Positions 11,099-19,566 of a DNA stretch of 64,000 nt are shown in pieces. The stretch is from NCBI RefSeq assembly GCF_008033385.1, contig NZ_ML701731.1, positions 1-64,000 on the forward strand. Direction: 5' to 3'. The notes beneath the pieces were generated by a model that saw nothing but the letters and a program-made list of their open reading frames with translations, was not told the DNA's origin and did not search any database. This DNA is from Algibacter pacificus. Lineage in GTDB: Bacteria > Bacteroidota > Bacteroidia > Flavobacteriales > Flavobacteriaceae. The position numbers and the translations under genes were made by a program. How positions within the stretch are numbered: the first letter of the stretch is position 1; the number at the start of each line of letters is the position of its first letter.

Positions 11099-11371
11099 TT
11101 ACTTGTCGTTATGGGAAAAGATGCTTACCGCTTTTTTTAAGATATCACGCTCTAATTTAACATACTTCAACTCCTTTTCCAAAGCTTTTATTTTAAGCAC
11201 CTCTTCCTTGTTGACATTGGTCACTCCCTTTTTGTTAAATTATTTGTCCCATCTATAGATGGAAGCTTGGCTAACCCCAAACTCTTTGGTGAGTTCCTTT
11301 ACTGATTTACCTGAATTTAACAATTCCATCAAGGTCTTTGTAAAACTTTGATTATAAGCTATTCTAACCAT
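11099..11371 (-). pseudogene. IS3-family orfA (helix-turn-helix), nonsense-broken
   Basis: Reading from ATG at 11371 leftwards gives MVRIAYNQSF, then a helix-turn-helix region (VKELTKEFGVSQASIYRW). A TAA stop interrupts codon 44 (11240-11242). The frame then continues with a leucine-zipper-like helix (EEVLKIKALEKELKYVKLER) to a natural stop at 11099. An A-run followed by G lies near codons 78-81, where IS3 elements usually frameshift. A full-length product is not possible without readthrough. Confidence 0.8.
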
Positions 11372-11698
11372 TTTACTAAGTTAATTTATTCACTTAAAAG
11401 CGTACCAACAAAACTAGACAATCCACTACTTTTTCAACTAGCTCACCAATACCAGAAACCCCTTCTTTTTAAAATATTTAATCTATAATTTTATAATAGG
11501 TTGTATCTTTTTCTTTACCATCAAACCAACGATTTATATCAAGGCATCCCAAATATTCATTAATATTAAGTTTACGGTTTTAACATTTGATTAACGTTCT
11601 GTTCTTTTTTTATTGATGTTTATATAAAATCGAAATATTTACAATGCCCAAACTAATATTCACTTTTGCATCATTATATAACTAATGTAAATATTTTA

Positions 11699-14600
11699 AT
11701 GAAAATGAATAAAAAACTAACTAGATGTTTTATTCTGATGCTATTCCTAATAGTATCTAATGCTTTTGCTCAAACCGCAGGAGGAACCATTGAGGGTATT
11801 GTTATAGATAATGAAAATATACCTTTACCAGGAGCAACTATTTTTCTAAAAGGAAATCAAAATGGAGCGGCTTCAAATTTTGATGGAGAGTTTAAAATAT
11901 TAAATGTACCACCGGGAACTTATAATGTTGTTGTAAGCTTTGTTGGGTATTCAAGTAAAGAAATTTCTGTTAGCCTAAAAGCTAATCAAAATGTAGATTT
12001 AGGATCAATAAAGCTAGAACAATTATCTGAATCTTTAGACGAGGTGGTTGTAACTGCTTTAGGAATTAGTAAAGCTGAGAAAAAAATTGGTTATGCTACA
12101 CAGAAAATGGATGTAGACATTATTGAAGAAATAAATGCACCCAATGTAGGGAATTTATTTACGGGCCAAGTTGCCGGATTAACAGTAAGTAATCCAACAG
12201 GATTATTTCAAAAACCAACATTCTCTCTTAGAGGAAAAACGCCATTAATTGTTATAGATGGTATTCCTGTAGAAACGGATTTTTACGATGTTTCGGCTAA
12301 TAATATTGCTAACATAAATGTACTAAAAGGAACTACGGCATCTGCACTTTACGGGTCTAGAGGAAGAAACGGAGCCTTATTAATAACCACTAAAAATGCC
12401 AAGGAAGAAGGCTTGGAAGTTACGGTATCGCATAACACCATGGTTTCTGCTGGTTTTACGGTGTTTCCAGAAACACAAACCGAATACGGAAATGGTTCGA
12501 ATGGAAAATATGAATTCTGGGATGGTAAAGATGGTGGTATTTCCGATGGCGATATGATTTGGGGACCTAAGTTCGAGCCAGGCGTTTTAGTTTCTCAATG
12601 GAATAGTCCAATTTTAGATAATGTTACTGGCGAAACTATTCCGTGGTGGGGTGATGTTTCAGGAACGCAATACGATGATAAATCGCGATATTCTCGAGTG
12701 CCAACGCCATGGGAATATCATAATAACTTAAAAGATTTTATGGGAACGGGGTATATTTCTAGTACCGATTTCTCAATCGCAAGCAAGTCTGAAAAAGGAT
12801 CGTTTCGTTTATCTGGAAATTATTCAGACCAAAAAGATAGAGTGCCTAATTCAAGTCTAAAAACCGGTGGTTTAACTTTTAAATCTACAACCAACTTATC
12901 AGATGCACTTACCTTAGATACCAAATTATCTTATAATAAAGTGTATTCTCCAAACTACCCAAGACATGGATATGGACCAAAAAACCACATGTACACCATT
13001 TTAATTTGGATGGGTGATGATGTGAATGGGAAAGAGTTAGAACAACACATGTATGTTCCGGGTCAAGAAGGATACCGACAAGCGAACTTTAACTATGCTT
13101 GGTATAACAATGTGTATTTTGCAGCTAATGAATTAAACCAACAGTATAACGCCGATTTAATTAATGCACAAATGGTGTTAAATTATAAATTAGCAGAAGG
13201 TTTAAATTTACAAGGAAGAGGATCGGCTGTGGTTCAAGATATTTTTGAAGACAGAGAGAGTCCTAAAACCTATTTGAATTATGGTGATGCCAGGGAAGGG
13301 GATTATAAAACATGGAATTCAAACAAATTAACGGTTAATTATGATGTTCTTGCTTCATATACCAAAGCATTGAATGATGATGTTTCTTTCGATATTAATG
13401 CAGGCGCTTCTACCTATTACAGAAAATACCAACAAGAGTATAATTCTACAGATGGTCTTGTAGTACCTTTTGTTTATAGTCTTAATAATACAAGCGGAAA
13501 TGTTACTGCCACCACGTATTCAGAGCAAAGAGCAACCAATAGTGTTTACGCCACAGTAGGTGTCGATCTTTATAACGCGGTGTTTTTAACGGCTGCAGCA
13601 AGAAACGACTGGTCTTCTACCTTACCAACAGAAAATCGTTCTTACTTTTATCCATCGGTTTCTTTAAGTACTGTGGTTTCTAATGTTGTAACCATGCCAG
13701 AATTTATAGACTATTTAAAAGTTTATGGTTCTTGGGCACAAGTATCTAGTGATTTAAGCCCATATAGTACAGAATCGTATTATACAAATAGTGGCGTTTT
13801 TGGAGGTAATGTAAAGTTACAATACCCTAACGGATTAGTGAATTCTAATATCGAACCAGAAAGTTCAAATTCTTTTGAGTTAGGCGTTAGTTCGGCATTT
13901 TTAAAAAATAGAATTGGCTTAGATCTTACTTATTATAATGTTGTAGATACCAATCAGATTATCGATTTACCAATTTCTAATACGTCTGGTTTCGAAAACA
14001 GAAAAGTAAATGGTAATGAATATACCACAAATGGTTTTGAAGTTGTCCTTAATGCCAAACCTATTATAAACGATAACTTTTTATGGAACGTAACAGCTAA
14101 CTGGAGTAAAAAAGTTAGAAAGATTACAGAAATTTATGGCGGTAATACTACTTATAATAATTTAAGACTTAATGATCGTGCCGATAGTTATTATGCTACG
14201 GTTTGGCAAAAATCGGCCGATGGCGATTTAATTTTAGGGTCTAACGGTTTGCCAATTAAAGATAACTACCCGCAATTATTAGGACACAACGATCAAGATT
14301 GGACATTAGGTCTTCAAAATAGTTTTAAGTTTAAAAAATTAACCATCAACGTTGGTATAGACGGTGGCTGGGGAGGTTTAATTCGTTCCAAAACGGTTGA
14401 AAAAATGTGGTGGGGAGGTAAACATCCTAATTCTACAGAATATAGAGATGCAGAATATGCGGCAGGCGTGCCTGTTTATGTACCAACAGGTGTTCAAGTA
14501 ACCGGTGGTGAGTTGATTCAAAATGTGAATGGTGATGTTATTTCAGATACCAGAACATACACCCCAAATACAACAGCGGTTAGCTGGCAAACGTGGTCTC

Positions 14601-14881
14601 AGCAATACCCTTATAGAGCTGCGGTTACCTACAAAGAAAGCGAGAAGTTTGCTAATATTTTTGATCGATCGTTTTTTAAATTAAGAAGCCTTTCTTTTAA
14701 ATACGATTTAACTGAATTAGCAAATATTAACCGAGTTAAAAGTTTGGATGTAACCTTAAGCGGATACAACTTATTAATGTGGAAGAAAGCAGATATTATC
14801 GATCCAGATTTTGGGAATGATGATGATTTGCAAGATCCTTCTACAAGGTATATTGGTCTAGGTGTTAATGTTAAATTTTAG
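11699..14881 (+). CDS. SusC/RagA-family TonB-dependent outer-membrane transporter
   Basis: About 1,060 residues. I place the start at the ATG at 11699 (or 11705), because the signal peptide MKMNKKLTRCFILMLFLIVS fits there; the upstream ATG at 11666 adds a non-signal-like leader. After the signal (cleavage near FAQTAGG) come a carboxypeptidase-regulatory-like domain (GTIEGIVIDNENIPLPGATI), a plug domain (ISKAEKKIGYATQ, LKGTTASALYGSRGRNGALL), and a long beta-barrel ending in GLGVNVKF. It imports ligands captured by the SusD lipoprotein using TonB energy. It lies 12 bp before the SusD gene. Because two phosphoesterases follow and no glycan enzymes do, the substrate may be a phosphorylated compound; that is inference. 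Confidence 0.95.
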   Translation: MKMNKKLTRCFILMLFLIVSNAFAQTAGGTIEGIVIDNENIPLPGATIFLKGNQNGAASNFDGEFKILNVPPGTYNVVVSFVGYSSKEISVSLKANQNVDLGSIKLEQLSESLDEVVVTALGISKAEKKIGYATQKMDVDIIEEINAPNVGNLFTGQVAGLTVSNPTGLFQKPTFSLRGKTPLIVIDGIPVETDFYDVSANNIANINVLKGTTASALYGSRGRNGALLITTKNAKEEGLEVTVSHNTMVSAGFTVFPETQTEYGNGSNGKYEFWDGKDGGISDGDMIWGPKFEPGVLVSQWNSPILDNVTGETIPWWGDVSGTQYDDKSRYSRVPTPWEYHNNLKDFMGTGYISSTDFSIASKSEKGSFRLSGNYSDQKDRVPNSSLKTGGLTFKSTTNLSDALTLDTKLSYNKVYSPNYPRHGYGPKNHMYTILIWMGDDVNGKELEQHMYVPGQEGYRQANFNYAWYNNVYFAANELNQQYNADLINAQMVLNYKLAEGLNLQGRGSAVVQDIFEDRESPKTYLNYGDAREGDYKTWNSNKLTVNYDVLASYTKALNDDVSFDINAGASTYYRKYQQEYNSTDGLVVPFVYSLNNTSGNVTATTYSEQRATNSVYATVGVDLYNAVFLTAAARNDWSSTLPTENRSYFYPSVSLSTVVSNVVTMPEFIDYLKVYGSWAQVSSDLSPYSTESYYTNSGVFGGNVKLQYPNGLVNSNIEPESSNSFELGVSSAFLKNRIGLDLTYYNVVDTNQIIDLPISNTSGFENRKVNGNEYTTNGFEVVLNAKPIINDNFLWNVTANWSKKVRKITEIYGGNTTYNNLRLNDRADSYYATVWQKSADGDLILGSNGLPIKDNYPQLLGHNDQDWTLGLQNSFKFKKLTINVGIDGGWGGLIRSKTVEKMWWGGKHPNSTEYRDAEYAAGVPVYVPTGVQVTGGELIQNVNGDVISDTRTYTPNTTAVSWQTWSQQYPYRAAVTYKESEKFANIFDRSFFKLRSLSFKYDLTELANINRVKSLDVTLSGYNLLMWKKADIIDPDFGNDDDLQDPSTRYIGLGVNVKF

Positions 14882-14893
14882 TAAAAAAACAAA

Positions 14894-16375
14894 ATGAGAA
14901 AAATAGTAATTTTATTTAGTATAACCGTATTGATGGCTTTTACAGGTTGTCAAGACCTTACAGATTTAAACGACAACCCCAATAATGTGAGTGAAACTCA
15001 TCCGCAATTATTGTTAACTAATATCGCAAGTAATGCGTTTAGTGTAGATGGAACAGGAACCTTATATGCGTCTCGAATTTTAGTGCAAACCGATGGTGAA
15101 AATACCGGTCAATATTATAATTGGAGTCGTGGTAGTTTTGACGATTACAACATGTTGGGAGAAGTCACCAAAATGATGCAGGAAGGTGAGCGCATAGGAA
15201 GCGCTGAATACGTAGCTTTGGCTAAGTTTTTTAGAGCATATTATTTTTATAATCTCACACTTACTTTTGGAGATATTCCTTATAGCGAAGCGCTTAAAGG
15301 GGAAACAGAAGAAAATTATTTACCATTATACGATACCCAAAAAGACGTGTTTGTTGGTATATTAAATGAATTGTCTAAGGCTAACGATTTATTACAAGCT
15401 AATACCAATATCATTGATGGTGATATTATTTATGGTGGAAACACTGTTAAATGGCAAAAATTGATTAATTCGTTTAGGTTAAAGATACTTATGACGCTTT
15501 CTAAAAAGGAAAGCGATACAGATTTAAATATTAAAAATGAATTTGCGAGTATTTATAATAACGCCCCATTAATGGAATCAAATGCAGATAATGGACAGTT
15601 AGTCTTTTTGGATGAAGAAGGAAGCCGTTATACAGAATTTAACTCGAGTGGGTATAGTTCAGGAATGTATATGGCGTCGACATTTATAGATATGCTGAAA
15701 AATAGTGAAGACCCAAGATTATTTATTTATTGCGGACAAACTAAAAACGGAAAAGAAGCAGGCTTAGCCATCGATGATTTTTCCTCGTATGAAGGTGGCG
15801 ATCCTTTGGCGCCTTACGCAGAAGTAAATGATAAAGCCGCTGCTGGTGATGTTTCTAAAGTTAACGATAGATATACTACAGATCCAACAACAGAACCTCA
15901 TAACTTAATGGGATATTGGGAATTAGAATTTGTTTTAGCAGAAGCTTCTGTGCGTGGGTGGATAACGAGCGATGCTAAAACTCATTATGAAAACGGTGTA
16001 AAATCGTCTTTTAGTTTTTACAATACTTATGCTAAAAATTATGAATCTTATGTAGATGCATCAGCTGCCGATACTTACCTTATGGGGTCGGAAGTTACAT
16101 TTAACAATGCACTTTCTACCAATGAAAAATTAGAGCTTATTTTAACTCAGAAATATTTCACCTCCTTTTTACAAACCGGATGGCGGTCTTATTTCGATCA
16201 TTTAAGAACGGGATTTCCAGCTTTTGCACAAACAGCAGGGGTAACACCTCCAACACGATGGATATATCCAACGTCGGAATATAACAATAATTCAGAACAT
16301 GTAGAGGCCGCTATCGAAAGCCAGTTTGGAACCGGAAATGATAAAATTCGTGAAATACCTTGGTGGTTAAAATAG
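14894..16375 (+). CDS. SusD/RagB-like surface lipoprotein (SusD_2 type)
   Basis: A 493-residue lipoprotein with a clear lipobox (MAFTGCQDL). The sequence following it, LNDNPNNVSETHPQLLLTNI, is typical of the SusD_2 branch. Helical TPR-like segments follow (AEYVALAKFFRAYYFYNLTLTFGDIPYSEAL, and near the end a YFTSFLQTGWRSYFDHLRTG segment). It acts as the substrate-binding lid of the SusC transporter at the cell surface. It is 12 bp downstream of SusC and surely co-transcribed. The ligand cannot be read from the sequence. Confidence 0.93.
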   Translation: MRKIVILFSITVLMAFTGCQDLTDLNDNPNNVSETHPQLLLTNIASNAFSVDGTGTLYASRILVQTDGENTGQYYNWSRGSFDDYNMLGEVTKMMQEGERIGSAEYVALAKFFRAYYFYNLTLTFGDIPYSEALKGETEENYLPLYDTQKDVFVGILNELSKANDLLQANTNIIDGDIIYGGNTVKWQKLINSFRLKILMTLSKKESDTDLNIKNEFASIYNNAPLMESNADNGQLVFLDEEGSRYTEFNSSGYSSGMYMASTFIDMLKNSEDPRLFIYCGQTKNGKEAGLAIDDFSSYEGGDPLAPYAEVNDKAAAGDVSKVNDRYTTDPTTEPHNLMGYWELEFVLAEASVRGWITSDAKTHYENGVKSSFSFYNTYAKNYESYVDASAADTYLMGSEVTFNNALSTNEKLELILTQKYFTSFLQTGWRSYFDHLRTGFPAFAQTAGVTPPTRWIYPTSEYNNNSEHVEAAIESQFGTGNDKIREIPWWLK

Positions 16376-16443
16376 AGTTAGCTTAAGTTAGTGGAATATT
16401 TCCGCTACAGCGAGGCACTTTTTAATCATAAAAAAAAGTAATT

Positions 16444-16474
16444 AAGACTATGGGGATTTACGCTCCATAGTCTT
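16444..16474 (+). terminator. Hairpin after the SusD gene
   Basis: A 10-bp perfect stem (AAGACTATGG pairs with CCATAGTCTT) around a loop of about 11 nt lies 70 bp after the SusD stop. The following T-tract is weak (TTTGATTT). It could be a partial terminator or an RNA-stabilising hairpin that lowers expression of the downstream phosphatases relative to SusCD. Confidence 0.5.
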
Positions 16475-16527
16475 TGATTTCAGATAGGTTCATATAAATT
16501 TATACCAACGAAACAAAAAATAGACAA

Positions 16528-18117
16528 ATGAAAATAAATAAAATACTTTTCGGTTTAATTTTAATTCCGATTATGAGTTTTGCTCAAGTTGGAACTCCAA
16601 CATTTTTAGTAAAACCTTTTTTACAAGATGCGGAGCCTAATTCTATTATAATAAAATGGGAAACGTCTCAGGGTGAAGAAAGTATTGTAGAATGGGGTTT
16701 AACATCTAAATTAGGTGAAAAATCAAAAGGAATTTCTTATGATGTTAATTTTTCGGAAAGCAGAGTGCATGAGGTTAAAGTTGAAGGATTAAAACGGTTT
16801 ACGGATTACTATTACCGAGTGCGTACAGGAAAATTAGTATCCAATATTTTTCAGTTTAAAACACCTCCTTTTTCTTCGGATAATGAGTCGTTTAATTTGA
16901 TTGCGATGAGCGATATGCAAAAAGATCATAACAATCCTGATAAATTTTTAGAGGTTGTAAACGATGGTATTTTAAGTTATTTAGAAAAGGAGTTTGAGGG
17001 AACCCTTCCTAATAATTTGGCAATGGTTTTAGTTCCTGGAGATTTGGTGGAAAACGGCAGAAAATATGAACAATGGCAAAATGATTTTTTTACACCTGCT
17101 GAAAAAATATTTTCAGAAGTGCCTGTGTATCCCGTTTTAGGAAATCATGAACGTAATTCCTTATTTTATTTTAAATATTTTAGCCTTCCTGAAAACGGAA
17201 CGCCTGCCTATGCCGAACATTGGTGGTATAAAGATTATGGAAACACCCGTATTATTGGACTTAATTCCAACGATGGATATCGTAATCTGAATGAACAATA
17301 TCAATGGCTTGAGAATGTATTGAAGGATACTGAAAAAAATGACAATATAGATTTTGTCTTTGCACAAATGCATCACCCACATAAATCGGAATTATGGATT
17401 CCAGGAGAAACCGATTTTAGCGGAAAAATAGTGAAGGCTTTAGAAGATTTTTCAACTAAAACAGGAAAACCAAGTATCCACTTTTTTGGACATACCCATG
17501 GTTATTCTAGAGGACAATCTAAAGAGCATAAACACCTATGGATAAACGTGGCTTCGGCTGGTGGTGCTATTGATAATTGGGGCGAATTTGAAGGTCGAGA
17601 TTACGACGAATTTACCGTAACCCAAGACGAATACGGTTTTGTTGTACTTGAAGTAGACGCGAATAAAGAGAACCCGAAATTTACTATTAAACGAATAAGT
17701 AGAGGGAATGAAGAGCATTTTAAAAACAATGAAGTTACCGATACTTTAGTGGTTTATAAAAAGGAAAGAAAACCAATAACTCCAATGGTAATGTCTCCTA
17801 ATAATGAAGTTGTACCAATAACGGGAGCGCTATTAAAAGCAGGCGATTTTAATAGTGATTATAAAAGTGCGTTTCATGCGGCTTCGAATTGGCAAGTTTC
17901 TGAAAATGAAAATTTTGATACATTAGTGATGGATAGCTGGAAACAATTTGAAAACTGGTATTATTTAGAAAACCGACAAAAAGATGATGATTTAACCGAT
18001 GAAAAAACAAGGCGTTTAAAACCAAATACAACCTATTTTTGGAGAGTGCGTTACAGAGATCAAAATTTAAATTGGAGCGATTGGTCTCAAACGGCATCAT
18101 TTAAAACTGAAAAATAA
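16528..18117 (+). CDS. Exported metallophosphoesterase, purple-acid-phosphatase-like
   Basis: 529 residues with a signal peptide (cleavage near MSFAQVG). Residues about 28-110 are a fibronectin-III-like domain typical of purple acid phosphatases. The metallophosphoesterase core has MSDMQKD, VPGDLVENG (GDxxxxG), VLGNHERN (GNHE), MHHPHKS and FGHTHGYS (GHxH), giving the two-metal ligand set. A second Fn3-like segment lies at about 430-529 (NTTYFWRVRYRDQNLNWSDWS). It probably hydrolyses phosphomonoesters or diesters in the periplasm or at the surface. It is 6 bp from the next phosphatase gene and follows SusCD, suggesting a shared substrate. The precise specificity is unknown. Confidence 0.88.
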   Translation: MKINKILFGLILIPIMSFAQVGTPTFLVKPFLQDAEPNSIIIKWETSQGEESIVEWGLTSKLGEKSKGISYDVNFSESRVHEVKVEGLKRFTDYYYRVRTGKLVSNIFQFKTPPFSSDNESFNLIAMSDMQKDHNNPDKFLEVVNDGILSYLEKEFEGTLPNNLAMVLVPGDLVENGRKYEQWQNDFFTPAEKIFSEVPVYPVLGNHERNSLFYFKYFSLPENGTPAYAEHWWYKDYGNTRIIGLNSNDGYRNLNEQYQWLENVLKDTEKNDNIDFVFAQMHHPHKSELWIPGETDFSGKIVKALEDFSTKTGKPSIHFFGHTHGYSRGQSKEHKHLWINVASAGGAIDNWGEFEGRDYDEFTVTQDEYGFVVLEVDANKENPKFTIKRISRGNEEHFKNNEVTDTLVVYKKERKPITPMVMSPNNEVVPITGALLKAGDFNSDYKSAFHAASNWQVSENENFDTLVMDSWKQFENWYYLENRQKDDDLTDEKTRRLKPNTTYFWRVRYRDQNLNWSDWSQTASFKTEK

Positions 18118-18123
18118 AAAATC

Positions 18124-19206
18124 ATGAAAAAAGGCTTTAAGTTTTTAATTCTTACAGCTGTACTGTTTATTTCTTACGGGATAAAAGCACAGTCCGATAA
18201 TAAACCGAATATATTTTTAATCACCTTAGATGGGGTAAGATGGCAAGATGTCTTTACCGGTATAGACACCGTTTTATTGAACAGCGATTACACCAAAAGT
18301 AAAACGTTTTTAAAAGAGAAATTTGTTGGAAATTCTATTGAAGAAAACAGAACGCTATTAATGCCTTTTTTCTGGAATACCATTGCTGAAAAAGGACAAT
18401 TACATGGTAACAAAAATCTTGGGAGTAACGTGAATCTCACCAATACTATGGCGTTTTCATACCCGGGATATAATGAGATTTTAACAGGAGCGGCCGATGA
18501 TGAACACGTGAATAGTAACAAGAAACTTTACAATAAAAATATAAGCATTCTTGAAAAAGCAAACCATTTTGATGCCTATAAAAACAAAGTTGCCGCTTTT
18601 TGTAGTTGGGATGTGTTTCCATACATCATAAACGATAAACGCAGTGGTATTCCGGTAAATGCTGGATATATGGATGCTACATGCGATTTAAATAACACAG
18701 AAAAGTTTTTAAATGACATCCAACGTCAAGCCCCAATTATATGGGAAGGTGTCAGATTGGACGTTTTTACACATCATTTTGCTAAAGAGTATATTAAGAA
18801 AAATAAACCGAAATTGGCTTATATTGCTTATGGAGAAACGGATGATTTTGCTCACGAAGGTATGTTTGATTTTTATGTAAAATCATTACATAATACCGAT
18901 GCTTTAATTAAAGAGTTGTGGGATTATGTTCAAAATGATGCATTCTATAAAGACAATACGTATTTTATTATTACTACAGATCACGGTAGAGGTACAGGGG
19001 TTGAAAAAGAATCGATATGGACTAGCCACGGTGATGAAGTTAAAGGCGCAGACCAAACTTGGATCGCTCTTTTAGGACCAACTATTAAAGGAACTGGCGA
19101 AGGTGAAAACGAACAGTTTTATACCAATCAAATTGCTGCAACTATTGCTAATATTATTGGTTTAGAAATTTCGGATTCTAAAATGGGGAAGGCATTGAAA
19201 CTTTAA
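18124..19206 (+). CDS. Exported alkaline-phosphatase-superfamily hydrolase (NPP/sulfatase-like)
   Basis: 360 residues with a signal peptide ending near GIKAQSDNKPN. The alkaline phosphatase superfamily pattern is present: LITLDGVRWQDVF (first metal Asp), FSYPGYNEILTG (the Ser before PG sits where nucleotide pyrophosphatases carry the nucleophile), ETDDFAHEG (Asp and His metal ligands) and TTDHGRGTG (Asp-His). Possible activities are phosphodiesterase, phosphomonoesterase or sulfatase. It follows the metallophosphoesterase by 6 bp, so a two-step attack (diester, then monoester) is a reasonable guess. It is the last gene of the locus; a terminator-like hairpin lies 170 bp downstream. Confidence 0.85.
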   Translation: MKKGFKFLILTAVLFISYGIKAQSDNKPNIFLITLDGVRWQDVFTGIDTVLLNSDYTKSKTFLKEKFVGNSIEENRTLLMPFFWNTIAEKGQLHGNKNLGSNVNLTNTMAFSYPGYNEILTGAADDEHVNSNKKLYNKNISILEKANHFDAYKNKVAAFCSWDVFPYIINDKRSGIPVNAGYMDATCDLNNTEKFLNDIQRQAPIIWEGVRLDVFTHHFAKEYIKKNKPKLAYIAYGETDDFAHEGMFDFYVKSLHNTDALIKELWDYVQNDAFYKDNTYFIITTDHGRGTGVEKESIWTSHGDEVKGADQTWIALLGPTIKGTGEGENEQFYTNQIAATIANIIGLEISDSKMGKALKL

Positions 19207-19271
19207 AAGGCTAGTTTTAAAATAAATAAAAGACAATATTTAAATTAATCCGAAAGGCCATTGAGCAGCCG

Positions 19272-19301
19272 GATGTCATGCTGAGCTTGTCGAAGCAACG
19301 C
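19272..19301 (+). repeat. REP-like intergenic palindrome
   Basis: The segment GTCATGCTGAGCTTGTCGAA is a short imperfect palindrome in the gap 19207-19566. I recall closely similar GTCATGCTGAGC...GTCGAAGC motifs scattered between genes in many Bacteroidetes genomes. The rest of this gap holds a hairpin at 19374-19405 and the topB leader. Confidence 0.6.
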
Positions 19302-19373
19302 AAACGAATTGATAATAATGTGTATCCTTTTCGCCAAGTTCAACCAGACAAATAACACATCATAGATTTTTTA

Positions 19374-19405
19374 TACAACCTCTTTATATTAGAAAAGAGG
19401 CTGTA
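19374..19405 (+). terminator. Terminator-like hairpin downstream of the phosphatase locus
   Basis: TACAACCTCTTT pairs with AAAGAGGCTGTA (11 of 12 positions) around an 8-nt loop. No long T-run follows directly, so the termination strength is uncertain. It is the only strong hairpin between the phosphatase locus and topB. Confidence 0.5.
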
Positions 19406-19566
19406 TTGTATTAAAAATATAAGTTCCATAGTTTAAAATAGAGTACTATTGAAATAGAAAATAAGTTATTTACAAGCTTTTAAATTCGTTAATAACTCCT
19501 GAAGAAATGGGCTTTAAAAACCCATCAAAATTCCTATTTTGCACCTTCTATTTTAAACTGAAACAA

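Larger units (their letters stand above)
10194..11425 (-). mobile_element. Degenerate IS3-family insertion sequence (about 1.23 kb)
   Basis: Two minus-strand reading frames match the orfA/orfB layout of the IS3 family (IS150-like subgroup by recall). Candidate imperfect terminal inverted repeats are TGGATAGACT at 10194 and its partner AGACAATCCA ending at 11425; the ends agree only for roughly the first ten bases, so the boundaries are provisional. I see no clear target-site duplication. Both frames are broken by stop codons, so the element cannot make an intact transposase. It sits between the adhesin operon and the SusC gene; about 150 bp to its left and 270 bp to its right hold no recognisable gene. 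Confidence 0.8.

Noticed and set aside
10989-11258. Plus-strand frame of 89 codons within the IS remnant
   Set aside because: It is antisense to orfA/orfB, and its sequence has no family resemblance.
10194-11425. Target-site duplication for the IS element
   Set aside because: The 3-4 bases flanking the proposed ends do not match, so none is claimed.
11666-11698. Upstream ATG extending the SusC gene by 11 residues
   Set aside because: The added leader is not signal-like, and a canonical signal peptide starts at 11699.
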